From positions 1 through 64,000 of the forward strand of contig JBNKKH010000031.1 in assembly GCA_050291725.1 (NCBI GenBank): a stretch of DNA of 64,000 nt. Reading direction: 5' to 3'. How positions within the stretch are numbered: position 1 is the stretch's first letter; every line of letters starts with the position of its first letter. The notes beneath the pieces were generated by a model. The model did not search any database. It was not told the DNA's origin and was given only the letters and a program-made list of their open reading frames with translations. Shown here one piece after another: positions 31,891 through 40,789 of the stretch. Origin of the DNA: JAAGZL01 sp050291725. GTDB taxonomy: Bacteria; Pseudomonadota; Gammaproteobacteria; Chromatiales; Chromatiaceae. The position numbers and the translations under genes were made by a program.

Positions 31891-33300
31891 ATGAGCGAAC
31901 ACGGCTCCATTCACGGTCAGTGGTCAAATCGCTTGATGTTCATTCTAGCGGCTACAGGCTCAGCGGTAGGTTTGGGTAATATATGGAAATTTCCCTATAT
32001 CACTGGTGAGAACGGTGGCGGTGCCTTTGTTGCGATCTATCTGGCCTGCATCATCATTGTGGGTGTTCCCATAATGATGGCTGAAGTGATGCTCGGACGC
32101 AGAGGGCGTCAAAGTCCAATTAATACCATGCGTACCCTGGCAATGGCAGAAAATGCCAATAAGAGATGGGTATTGCTGGGCTGGGGAGGGGTGCTAGCCG
32201 GGTTTCTGATTCTCTCATATTATAGCGTTATTGCAGGTTGGGCCTTATCGTATGTAGTTCGTACAGCAGCAGGTATTTTTACTGGTGCTACTGCTGATGG
32301 CGTGCAGAGTATATTCAACGGACTGGTCGGTGATCCTGAGCGTCTCCTAGCTTGGCATACCCTGTTTATGGTTATGTGCATGGTAGTAGTGGCTAGGGGA
32401 GTACGGCACGGATTGGAGAAGGCTGTGCGTATCCTGATGCCAGCTCTGTTTGTCCTGCTGCTGGTTCTGCTTGGCTATGCCTATAACACCGATGCTTTTC
32501 AGCAGGGGCTGGATTTTCTATTTACGCCTGATTTCAGCAAGTTGTTTTACGAGTGTAAGCTTCTGGATGGTGTGGAGAGCTGCTCCCTAAATGGAGGGCC
32601 AATGCTTACAGCAATGGGGCACGCCTTCTTCACCCTCAGTCTGGGCATGGGCGCAATAATGGTATACGGCTCATATATGCCGCAGCAAAGCTCTATAGCT
32701 GGTTCGGTATTGATGATTGCACTGCTGGATACTCTTGTTGCTCTCCTTGCAGGTATGGCTATCTTCCCTATTGTTTTTGCCAATGGATTGGAACCTGGGG
32801 CTGGACCTGGTCTTATCTTTCAGACTCTGCCCATAGCCTTTGGCGCAATGCCCGGAGGTACTATTTTTGGCACTATATTTTTTATTTTGCTGGTGTTTGC
32901 CGCCTGGACCTCTGGTATATCCCTGATTGAGCCCGCTGTGGCATGGTTGGTGGAAAATAGAGAAATGAGTAGAATTCGGGCCTCAATTTGGGTTGGCTTG
33001 TCAGTCTGGCTGTTAGGCTTGGGTACCGTATTCTCATTTAATATTTGGTCTGGAGAGAGCTTTCAGCTATTTGGGAAAACCTTCTTTGACCTGTTGGACT
33101 ATTTGACTGCCAATATCATGCTACCTCTAGGAGGGTTGCTTATAGCTATCTTCGCTGGTAGGAGCTTGAGTAGAGATTCATCTGTAGACGAGTTTAATAT
33201 GGGAGATGGTTTTTTCTATAAGCTATGGAGGGTGCTAATCAGGTATATTACCCCTGTGGCGGTGGTTATAGTATTTTTGCATGCAATTGGAGTAGTTTGA
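31891..33300 (+). CDS. Sodium-dependent transporter of the NSS (SNF) family
   Basis: A 469-residue inner-membrane protein with about 11-12 membrane segments. The N-terminus WSNRLMFILAATGSAVGLGNIW then FPYITGENGGGAFV (kept here as separate short motifs) is the Na+ and substrate binding segment of TM1 in the LeuT-like family, with a later GMGAIMVYGSYM segment. Bacterial members carry amino acids or related amines with sodium; the exact substrate is not predictable. The stop abuts the ratA TTG start, implying co-transcription. Confidence 0.92.
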   Translation: MSEHGSIHGQWSNRLMFILAATGSAVGLGNIWKFPYITGENGGGAFVAIYLACIIIVGVPIMMAEVMLGRRGRQSPINTMRTLAMAENANKRWVLLGWGGVLAGFLILSYYSVIAGWALSYVVRTAAGIFTGATADGVQSIFNGLVGDPERLLAWHTLFMVMCMVVVARGVRHGLEKAVRILMPALFVLLLVLLGYAYNTDAFQQGLDFLFTPDFSKLFYECKLLDGVESCSLNGGPMLTAMGHAFFTLSLGMGAIMVYGSYMPQQSSIAGSVLMIALLDTLVALLAGMAIFPIVFANGLEPGAGPGLIFQTLPIAFGAMPGGTIFGTIFFILLVFAAWTSGISLIEPAVAWLVENREMSRIRASIWVGLSVWLLGLGTVFSFNIWSGESFQLFGKTFFDLLDYLTANIMLPLGGLLIAIFAGRSLSRDSSVDEFNMGDGFFYKLWRVLIRYITPVAVVIVFLHAIGVV

Positions 33301-33747
33301 TTGGCTGTTGTTAGGAAATCTGCATTGGTGATGTATTCTGCTAGGCAGATGTTTGATTTGGTGGACGGCGTAGAATCCTATCCTGAGTTTCTCCCATGGT
33401 GCAGTACCACCACTATTATATCGCGTACTGAAGATCAGGTATGTGCGGAGCTGGAAGTGTCCAGAATAGGCATTAGCCAGAAGTTCTCCACCTGTAACAA
33501 GATGGTTCCAGGTGAATATATGGATATTGAGTTGGTAGAGGGGCCATTTAAACATCTTAGAGGGCGTTGGGACTTTACTGCATTGCGAGAAGATGCCAGT
33601 AAGGTGGAACTTGAGCTGGATTTTGATTTTTCGGGTAAAATGATTAATGCCGCCTTTGGGACGGTATTTCGCCAGGTTGCAGATACTTTAGTGGATGCAT
33701 TCTGTAAAAGAGCTGAAGAGGTATACGGTAGTGAAAGAACAGATTGA
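33301..33747 (+). CDS. ratA: RatA/Coq10-type START-domain protein
   Basis: A 148-residue polyketide-cyclase/START-fold protein. Motifs SALVMYSARQMFDLVDGVES, YPEFLPWC, FSTCNKMVP, DIELVEGPFKHLRGRW and FGTVFRQVADTLVDAF are typical of RatA and mitochondrial Coq10. Despite the toxin name given to E. coli RatA, the wider family is linked to ubiquinone binding. The start TTG at 33301 directly follows the transporter stop, with GGAG about 8 bp upstream. rnfH overlaps its 3' end, a conserved pair downstream of smpB in many Gammaproteobacteria. Confidence 0.92.
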   Translation: MAVVRKSALVMYSARQMFDLVDGVESYPEFLPWCSTTTIISRTEDQVCAELEVSRIGISQKFSTCNKMVPGEYMDIELVEGPFKHLRGRWDFTALREDASKVELELDFDFSGKMINAAFGTVFRQVADTLVDAFCKRAEEVYGSERTD

Positions 33748-34048
33748 AGTTGAAGTGGCGTACGCTACTCCGCAAGAGCAGATGATTGTAAAGATCGCGG
33801 GCGAGAAGGGGATGGATATTAAGTCTGCCATCGCGCAATCTAAGATTAGTGATAAATTCCCAGAGATTGATACGGAAAATGCCAAAGTTGGAATTTATGG
33901 CAAGATGGTCAAATTGGATCACGTTCTCTGTACTGGGGATAGGGTTGAGATATACCGCGAGTTGATTGCTGATCCCAAGGCAGCGCGCAAGAAAAAAGCG
34001 GCAGCAAAAAAAGAGGATAAATCTGAAGGCGCAGCTAAGGCTGAGTAG
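33731..34048 (+). CDS. rnfH: RnfH-family ubiquitin-like protein
   Basis: A 105-residue beta-grasp protein (UPF0125/RnfH). Visible motifs are IEVEVAYATPQEQ, KVGIYGKMVKLDHVL and GDRVEIYRELIADPKAARKK, all family hallmarks. GTG at 33731 starts right at the conserved strand and overlaps ratA by 17 bp. The Lys/Ala/Glu-rich tail (about 20 residues) is low complexity. The ratA-rnfH pair is common, but its function is not established. Confidence 0.93.
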   Translation: MKEQIEVEVAYATPQEQMIVKIAGEKGMDIKSAIAQSKISDKFPEIDTENAKVGIYGKMVKLDHVLCTGDRVEIYRELIADPKAARKKKAAAKKEDKSEGAAKAE

Positions 34049-34068
34049 TTTCTAGATCTATTGTGTAG

Positions 34069-34101
34069 AACAGAGCCGGCCCCGTAGCGGCCGGCTCTGT
34101 T
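34069..34101. terminator. Strong hairpin between convergent rnfH and epimerase genes
   Basis: AACAGAGCCGGCC (34069-34081) and GGCCGGCTCTGTT (34089-34101) pair perfectly over 13 bp around a 7-nt loop. It probably terminates both converging transcripts, although neither side has a long T run. Confidence 0.75.
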
Positions 34102-34112
34102 ACTAATCTAGC

Positions 34113-35120
34113 TTATACCCGATAGTACTCTCTATACCATTTTACGAAGTTGGCAATACCTTCCTCGACGCTGGTTTCAGGCATATAGCCTGTATCTTCT
34201 ACCAGTGCTTCAACATTTGCATAGGTATCAGGTACATCCCCTGGCTGGAGTGGCAGCAGATTCTGTTCAGCCTTTTTGCCTAAACACTCTTCCAGAACCG
34301 CTATGTAGTGCTTTAGCTCAACTGGGTTGTTATTGCCGATGTTGTAGAGGCGGTAAGGGGCTAAACTGGAGGCAGAGTCAGGTTTATCTCCACTCCAGTC
34401 CGAATTCGGTTCTGCAACTCTGTCCAAAGTACGGATTACACCTTCCACAATATCGTCGATATATGTGAAGTCGCGGCGGTGGTTTCCATAGTTAAAGACA
34501 TTTATTGGTTCCCCAGCTAGGATGCTCTTGGTGAACAGAAATAGCGCCATATCAGGGCGGCCCCAGGGGCCATACACAGTAAAGAAACGTAGACCAGTTG
34601 CTGGAAGCTGATACAGGTGGCTATAGGTGTGGGCCATGAGCTCGTTGGCCTTCTTGCTGGCAGCATATAGGCTCAATGGATGGTCAACATTGTCATGTAC
34701 AGAGAACGGCATATTGGTATTGGCGCCGTATACGGAGCTGCTGGAGGCGTAAACCAAATGTTCCACCTCGTTATGTCTGCACCCCTCTAGAATATTGCCA
34801 AAACCTACCAGATTGGTGTCGATGTAGCTCTGTGGGTTTTCTATGGAGTATCTAACTCCAGCCTGGGCCGCTAGGTTTACTACACGATTTGGTTTGTATT
34901 TGGCAAAGGCGTCAGCTACTGCCTGTCGGTCTTCCAGGTTGATGCGTAGATCGGTATATCCTGGGTGATCAACTGTGCGGGCTAGACGTGCCTTTTTTAG
35001 ATTTACATCGTAATAGTCATTTAGACAGTCCAGGCCTATAACTTCATCTCCACGTTCAAGCAGACGTAGAGAGAGTGCAGAGCCTATGAAGCCGGCGCTT
35101 CCAGTAACTAAAACCTTCAT
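34113..35120 (-). CDS. NAD-dependent UDP-sugar epimerase (UDP-glucuronate 4-epimerase type)
   Basis: An extended short-chain dehydrogenase/reductase. From the ATG at 35120 it has 335 residues: MKVLVTGSAGFIGSALSLRL, DCLNDYYDVNLK, NLAAQAGVRYSIENPQSYID, a Ser-x24-YxxxK site (YASSSSVYG and YAASKKANE), and RFFTVYGPWGRPDMA. The sequence resembles CapI/LspL-type UDP-glucuronate epimerases. The frame extends upstream to 35165, overlapping the dehydrogenase gene, but the Rossmann start favours 35120. With the upstream dehydrogenase it could supply activated uronic acids for capsule, O-antigen or exopolysaccharide. Confidence 0.92.
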   Translation of the reverse strand: MKVLVTGSAGFIGSALSLRLLERGDEVIGLDCLNDYYDVNLKKARLARTVDHPGYTDLRINLEDRQAVADAFAKYKPNRVVNLAAQAGVRYSIENPQSYIDTNLVGFGNILEGCRHNEVEHLVYASSSSVYGANTNMPFSVHDNVDHPLSLYAASKKANELMAHTYSHLYQLPATGLRFFTVYGPWGRPDMALFLFTKSILAGEPINVFNYGNHRRDFTYIDDIVEGVIRTLDRVAEPNSDWSGDKPDSASSLAPYRLYNIGNNNPVELKHYIAVLEECLGKKAEQNLLPLQPGDVPDTYANVEALVEDTGYMPETSVEEGIANFVKWYREYYRV

Positions 35121-35151
35121 ACTTATTTTTTTCTCCGATTTAGATTGTGTC

Positions 35152-36444
35152 CTAGAGACGTCCATCTACCATTTCTTTAGGTAAAATATGTTTAACGTCA
35201 TATAGGATAGAGTTATCTGCGCCAAATTTGCGGATATTTTCAGCCCCAAGTTCTTTGAATTCATCATGGGCTACAGCTAACACAATAGCCTGATATCTGT
35301 TTTGCTTGGGTTTGTCGATGAGGTTTAACCCATACTCTTTGCTGGCCTCCTTAGGGTCAGCCCATGGGTCATATACATCTACCTTGGTTCTATAGCTCTC
35401 AAATTCTGCAACCATGTCTGCTACCTTGGTGTTGCGTAGATCGTTACAGTTTTCTTTGAAAGTTAATCCTAGGATTAGGATATTACTATCGGCTACAGGC
35501 AGGCCTTTCTGAATCATCATTTTTATAATTACACCTACTATGTACTTGCCCATGCGGTCATTGATGCGGCGGCCAGAGAGAATTACTTCCGGTTGATGTC
35601 CAATAGCCTTGGCCTTGTGGGTTAGGTAGTAGGGGTCTACGCCAATACAGTGTCCTCCGACGAGTCCTGGGCGGAAGGGGAGGAAGTTCCATTTACTTCC
35701 GGCTGCTTCCAGTACCTCTAAGGTGTCTATGTCCATGCGGTTGAAGATAATGGCTAGCTCATTAATCAAGGCGATATTCAGGTCGCGTTGGGTGTTTTCA
35801 ATAACCTTGGCGGCCTCGGCAATCTTTATACTGCTGGCTTTGTGGGTGCCTGCGGTAATAATGGTGCGGTAAAGCTCATCAATGAAATCTGCAACCTCTG
35901 GAGTTGAGCCTGATGTGACCTTAAGTATATTTGGCAGACGGTGTTCTTTATCGCCCGGGTTAATTCGTTCTGGGCTGTAGCCAGCAAAGAACTCCTGGTT
36001 AAATTTCAGTCCAGACTCTTTTTCCAGAATTGGTACGCAAACCTCTTCTGTTGCTCCAGGGTATACCGTTGATTCGTAGATAACGGTATCCCCTTTTTTT
36101 AGAAGCTTACCAACGGCGTGGCTGGCCGAAATGATTGGGCTTAGATCAGGCTGTTTGTGTTCATTGATCGGTGTAGGGACCGTAACTATGTATACGTTAC
36201 ACTCATTAAGGGAGGTAGTCTGGTCGCTAAAGGTAAGATTTTCTACTTGAGATAGTTTTTCTGGTTCAACCTCAAGGGTAGAGTCCTTTCCATTCAGCAG
36301 TTCATCAATACGCTCCCTATTTATGTCAAAGCCAACGGTTGGGAATTTAGTCCCGAACTCTACAGCCAGAGGCAGTCCTACATAGCCTAGGCCAATAACT
36401 GCAATTTTTACTTCATCAATATTTAACATGTGTCTTTGATCCAT
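35152..36444 (-). CDS. Nucleotide-sugar 6-dehydrogenase (TviB/WbpO-like, UDP-HexNAc or UDP-glucose type)
   Basis: A 430-residue UDP-glucose/GDP-mannose dehydrogenase family member. It has KIAVIGLGYVGLPLAVEFG at the NAD site, ESTVYPGATEEV, YSPERINPGDKEH, and GLVGGHCIGVDPYYLTHKA with the catalytic Cys, then LILGLTFKENCNDLRNTK. The sequence is closest in style to TviB-like UDP-N-acetylhexosamine dehydrogenases. ATG 36429 (MLNIDEVKIAVIG) is an equally good start. It lies 32 bp upstream of the epimerase and forms a probable operon with it. Exact sugar is inferred only at family level. Confidence 0.9.
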   Translation of the reverse strand: MDQRHMLNIDEVKIAVIGLGYVGLPLAVEFGTKFPTVGFDINRERIDELLNGKDSTLEVEPEKLSQVENLTFSDQTTSLNECNVYIVTVPTPINEHKQPDLSPIISASHAVGKLLKKGDTVIYESTVYPGATEEVCVPILEKESGLKFNQEFFAGYSPERINPGDKEHRLPNILKVTSGSTPEVADFIDELYRTIITAGTHKASSIKIAEAAKVIENTQRDLNIALINELAIIFNRMDIDTLEVLEAAGSKWNFLPFRPGLVGGHCIGVDPYYLTHKAKAIGHQPEVILSGRRINDRMGKYIVGVIIKMMIQKGLPVADSNILILGLTFKENCNDLRNTKVADMVAEFESYRTKVDVYDPWADPKEASKEYGLNLIDKPKQNRYQAIVLAVAHDEFKELGAENIRKFGADNSILYDVKHILPKEMVDGRL

Positions 36445-36448
36445 AATT

Positions 36449-36865
36449 CTATTTATTATCCTTCTCCACGCCTACTTGCGGCAGGATTACCGGAACTGGA
36501 GGTTCCCAACCTTCTGCTCGATGTTCAACTACTACGTCGGTGTATATGCCACCGCGTACATTGAATTTTGCTGTCAGGCGCATAAACCTAGGATTGGTTG
36601 CCTTTACTAGATCCTGATGGATCTGATTGGTTACATCCTCATGAAATGCACCTTCGTCACGAAATGACCAGGTATACATTTTAAGAGACTTTAACTCTAC
36701 ACACTGTTTATCTGGAATATACTCCAGGAGCAACTCAGCAAAATCCGGTTGCCCGGTTTTGGGGCAGAGACAGGTAAATTCCGGTATTTTGATTTTTATG
36801 GTGTAGTCACGTTCTTGCTGGGGATTATCAAATAGTTCCAGCTCTTTTGTTGGTTTAGTAGACAT
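36449..36865 (-). CDS. queF: NADPH-dependent 7-cyano-7-deazaguanine reductase QueF (type I)
   Basis: A 138-residue QueF that reduces preQ0 to preQ1 for queuosine in tRNA. It shows FTCLCPKTGQPDFA with the catalytic Cys and Asp, ELKSLKMYTWSFR, and EDVTNQIHQDL. It is the single-domain short form rather than the tandem form of E. coli. It lies immediately upstream of the sugar dehydrogenase (4 bp), an unusual operon partner. Confidence 0.96.
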   Translation of the reverse strand: MSTKPTKELELFDNPQQERDYTIKIKIPEFTCLCPKTGQPDFAELLLEYIPDKQCVELKSLKMYTWSFRDEGAFHEDVTNQIHQDLVKATNPRFMRLTAKFNVRGGIYTDVVVEHRAEGWEPPVPVILPQVGVEKDNK

Positions 36866-37142
36866 ATTTATGCTGTCAGGTAGTTAAGGAAATTAGGTTG
36901 CCGATTATACGTAACAACAGACAACTACTCCATCTATAGATTGGCAATCTATTTCGCAGCTGTTGAGATCTATTTAAGTCATTTTAAACTGAATAGAACT
37001 CAATAATATTTTTCCCATGTCAATATAGCCTATTAAATAGCATAAAACAAATAAAAACAATAAGATATAGATATTATTTAATGTTATTACTCTTTTACAA
37101 AATGCTTGTCTAGAGCACCTTCAAACTGTATCTTAAGCGCCC

Positions 37143-40100
37143 ATGCGATTGGAAAAAATAAAACTAGCTGGATTCAAATCCTTTGTAGACCCAACTACAG
37201 TAAATATCCCCAGTAACCTATTTTGTGTAGTGGGTCCAAATGGCTGTGGGAAATCAAATATTATCGATGCCGTACGCTGGGTTATGGGCGAAAGCTCTGC
37301 CAAGATGCTGCGTGGTGAGTCCATGGCAGATGTCATTTTCAACGGCTCATCCACCAGAAAACCGATAGGTTCGGCCAGTATTGAGCTGGTATTCGATAAC
37401 AGCGACGGTAGTGCCGGCGGCCAGTACGCTAAATACAGCCAGATTTCGGTAAAACGTCAGCTGCACAGGGATGGACAGTCCAACTATCTTTTGAACGGAG
37501 TGCGCTGTCGTCGGCGCGATATCACGGATCTGTTTTTGGGAACCGGCTTAGGTCCGCGTAGCTATTCCATCATTGAGCAGGGGATGATCTCCCGTCTGAT
37601 TGAGGCGAAACCAGAAGATCTGCGCTCCTTTTTGGAGGAGGCTGCTGGGATTTCAAAATATAAAGAGCGCCGGCGGGAAACTGAGAATCGCATAAAAAGA
37701 ACAAGGGAAAACCTTAGTAGAATCGATGACTTAAGAGAGGAAATTGAGAAGCAGCTTCAGCGATTAAAAAGACAGTCTGCCACTGCTGAAAGGTACAAGG
37801 TACTGAAACAGCAGGAGCGCCAGATGAAGGCTGAGTTGTTGACCTTGCGCTGGCAAGAGCTGGGGGTTGAGCTTAAAGAGCGAGATGCCAAGCTACAGGA
37901 ACAGACCACTGCCATGGAAGCTGCCCTGGCTACCCAGCGTAACTATGAAGCTGAGATAGAGCAGGAGAGGGAGCAGCATACTGAGGCCAACGATGAGTTT
38001 AATGAGATACAGGGCAGGTACTACGCTTTAGGAGCAGAGATAGCTCGGCTGGAGCAGTCAATCAAGCACAACGATGAGGTTCGGCAGCAGCAGGAGCTGG
38101 ATCTGGAGCAGACTGAACAGGCCTGGCAAGAGTCTGTAGATCACCAGAAGCAGGATAGTGAGCGACTAAAAGAGGTTGAACGGGTACTGGAGGAGGAGGA
38201 TCCCCATCTTCAGGAAGGACGAAAACTGGAGCAGGAGTCAGCAGACAAGCTGGCCCGGGCAGAGCAGGAGCTAATAGCCTGGCAGAACGAGTGGGATGAA
38301 TTTAACCGCCATGCAGCGGAGCCGGCTCAGGTAGCTCAAGTGGAGCGGTCAAAAATCAACCAGTTGGAGCAGCAGGAGAAGAACAATCAGCATCGCCTGC
38401 AGCGTCTGGAGTCAGAACTGGAGCAGTTACGTGGACAAAATCAGGATGCAGAGATAGCCGGCATCCAGCAGCAGGAACAACAGTTTATGGGATTGGTAAC
38501 CAGTTACCAGTCACAACTTAATAACTCCGCTGAGCAAGTTACAAACATCAGGCAGAACAGCGCCAAGATGCAACAAGAGCAGAATGAATTGTTGGCTGAA
38601 CTACAGCAGGTTACTGGTCGCCTAGCATCTCTTGAAGCACTGCAGGAGGCTGCCTTGGGTAAACAGGGAGAGGAGACTGCCCAGTGGTTGGAGAGTAACC
38701 AGCTTGACCATGCGGTTAGGCTAGCGGAAAAAATCGAGGTTGATAGCGGCTGGCAGCAGGCCGTTGAGATGGTACTAGGGTTTCATCTACAGGCAGTATG
38801 TTCCGATGGTATAGACTCTTTTTCATCTAGTCTTGCAGCGTTGGGAAAAGGCTCGGTAACACTCTTTGATACTAGCGCCAACTCAGGAAGCAGTAATGCT
38901 ACTGATAACTCATTGAGTCATAAAGTAAAATCACCATGGGATTTGTCGCCGCTGCTCTCTGGGGTTAAGGTCGCAGATGAGCTGTCACAAGCCATGGCAA
39001 TGCGTTCCACGCTGGCTGACGGTGAGTCTGTTATAACCAAAAGTGGAATTTGGATTGGTCGTAACTGGCTGCGCCTTAACCGGGAGGCAGAAGAGACCTC
39101 CGGTGTGTTGGAGCGTGAGCAGGAGATTCGTAAGCTATCTGAGTCCAAAGATCAGCTGCGTGCCAAGAGTGAGCAGTTGGCTAAAGATTTAGAAGATGGC
39201 AGAGAGAAGCTACAAAAGGCCGAGCAGGATCGAGATCAGATCCAGGGAGAGCTAAATCGAGTTAACTCTGAGCTGGCGGACAAGCGGTCTACTCTGAGTG
39301 GTTTTATGGCACGGGTAGAGCAACAGAAGAGCCGACATGAAAATATCTCCCGAGAGATTCAAGAGCTGCGTACTCAGCAACAGCAGGAGACCGAGCAGAT
39401 GTCTCTCTCCCGCACAAAACTGCATGCTGCCCTGGATGAGATGGAGTCACTCACTGAGAAACGTGAAGCCCTAGTTAAGCGCAGAGATAACCTGCGCACT
39501 CAGCATGCAGATATCAGAGAACAGGCTATAGATCTGCGCGCCAAGGCCCACGCCATAGCACTGCGCATTGAGTCCATGCGCTCTTCAAAAGAGTCATTAC
39601 AGCAGAATCTGGAACGGGTACAGAGCCAGATCAGCAAGCTGGTAAGCCGTAGGGATGAGCTGCAGGAGTCGATTAAAGAGAGTCTGGCTCCACAAGAACA
39701 GAGCAAAAAGGATCTGGAGCGGCAGCTAGAGACGCGTGTTGAAATAGAGAAAGAGATGCAGGCGGCCCGCAACAAACTTGAGCTGGTGGATGCTGCTCTG
39801 CGTAAAAATGAGAAGGAGCGTAGTGAAGCTGAGCAGAAGGTACAGCAGGAGAGGGATATTCTAGAGCAGGGTAAATTGCAGCACCAGGAAATACTGATTC
39901 GCTACAAGACCCTGGACGAACAGATCACCGAGTCTGGCTTTGAGCGTGAGGAGCTGATCAATAATCTCTCTGACGAGGCTACACAGGAGGAGTGGGAAGA
40001 GAATCTGGAAAAGATGGATCTGCGTATCCGTAGACTGGGTCCGATCAACCTAGCTGCGATCGACGAATATCAGGAACAGTCTGAACGCAAAGAGTATCTG

Positions 40101-40649
40101 GATTCACAACATGATGATGTGAGTAAATCTCTGGATACTCTGGAAAATGCCATTCGTAAGATTGACCGCGAAACTCGCACCAGATTCAAGGAGACCTTCG
40201 ATAAGGTGAACACAGGCCTGCAGGAGAATTTCCCCCGCCTGTTTGGTGGTGGACATGCCTACCTACAGCTCACTGGTGATGATCTGCTCGACACCGGGGT
40301 AACGGTAATGGCCCGTCCTCCTGGCAAGCGCAACTCCAGTATCCATATGCTTTCCGGTGGTGAAAAGGCCCTCACAGCAGTTGCTTTGGTTTTCTCCATT
40401 TTCAGCCTCAATCCATCCCCATTCTGTATGCTGGATGAGGTAGATGCGCCGTTGGATGACGCTAATGTGGGACGTTACTGCGACATGGTGAAGGCTATGT
40501 CTGAGAAGGTGCAGGTTATATTTATTACCCACAATAAGATCACCATGGAGATGGCGCACCATCTTACTGGCGTAACCATGCATGAGGCAGGTGTCTCCAG
40601 GCTGGTATCTGTTGACCTGAACGAAGCCGCCATGATGGCTGCAAGCTGA
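37143..40649 (+). CDS. smc: Chromosome partition protein SMC
   Basis: A 1168-residue SMC ATPase. The N-terminal head shows RLEKIKLAGFKSFVDPT and Walker A GPNGCGKSNIIDA; two long coiled-coils flank a hinge (about 510-640, containing ALGKGSVTLFD); the C-terminal head has LSGGEKALTAVAL and Walker B CMLDEVDAPLDDANVGRY. Together with ScpA and ScpB (51896-53679) it condenses and segregates the chromosome. Having SMC-ScpAB means this organism differs from MukBEF-type Gammaproteobacteria such as E. coli. zipA and ligA follow on the same strand, a common order. Confidence 0.97.
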   Translation: MRLEKIKLAGFKSFVDPTTVNIPSNLFCVVGPNGCGKSNIIDAVRWVMGESSAKMLRGESMADVIFNGSSTRKPIGSASIELVFDNSDGSAGGQYAKYSQISVKRQLHRDGQSNYLLNGVRCRRRDITDLFLGTGLGPRSYSIIEQGMISRLIEAKPEDLRSFLEEAAGISKYKERRRETENRIKRTRENLSRIDDLREEIEKQLQRLKRQSATAERYKVLKQQERQMKAELLTLRWQELGVELKERDAKLQEQTTAMEAALATQRNYEAEIEQEREQHTEANDEFNEIQGRYYALGAEIARLEQSIKHNDEVRQQQELDLEQTEQAWQESVDHQKQDSERLKEVERVLEEEDPHLQEGRKLEQESADKLARAEQELIAWQNEWDEFNRHAAEPAQVAQVERSKINQLEQQEKNNQHRLQRLESELEQLRGQNQDAEIAGIQQQEQQFMGLVTSYQSQLNNSAEQVTNIRQNSAKMQQEQNELLAELQQVTGRLASLEALQEAALGKQGEETAQWLESNQLDHAVRLAEKIEVDSGWQQAVEMVLGFHLQAVCSDGIDSFSSSLAALGKGSVTLFDTSANSGSSNATDNSLSHKVKSPWDLSPLLSGVKVADELSQAMAMRSTLADGESVITKSGIWIGRNWLRLNREAEETSGVLEREQEIRKLSESKDQLRAKSEQLAKDLEDGREKLQKAEQDRDQIQGELNRVNSELADKRSTLSGFMARVEQQKSRHENISREIQELRTQQQQETEQMSLSRTKLHAALDEMESLTEKREALVKRRDNLRTQHADIREQAIDLRAKAHAIALRIESMRSSKESLQQNLERVQSQISKLVSRRDELQESIKESLAPQEQSKKDLERQLETRVEIEKEMQAARNKLELVDAALRKNEKERSEAEQKVQQERDILEQGKLQHQEILIRYKTLDEQITESGFEREELINNLSDEATQEEWEENLEKMDLRIRRLGPINLAAIDEYQEQSERKEYLDSQHDDVSKSLDTLENAIRKIDRETRTRFKETFDKVNTGLQENFPRLFGGGHAYLQLTGDDLLDTGVTVMARPPGKRNSSIHMLSGGEKALTAVALVFSIFSLNPSPFCMLDEVDAPLDDANVGRYCDMVKAMSEKVQVIFITHNKITMEMAHHLTGVTMHEAGVSRLVSVDLNEAAMMAAS

Positions 40650-40789
40650 ACATTACAACAATGAATGTTTTTTGAACCCAGTCGAATAAAACGACACTAA
40701 TCGTTATTAACAATAATCTTGACCATGGTATGCTTGGCCACAAGGCAATAGTTTAACGAGCACACCATAAGAAGCTGGGAATCGCATCA

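Noticed and set aside
33301..34048. ratA-rnfH read as a toxin-antitoxin module
   Set aside because: Both are housekeeping-type families (Coq10/START and a beta-grasp protein) in their conserved order near smpB; no antitoxin features are seen.
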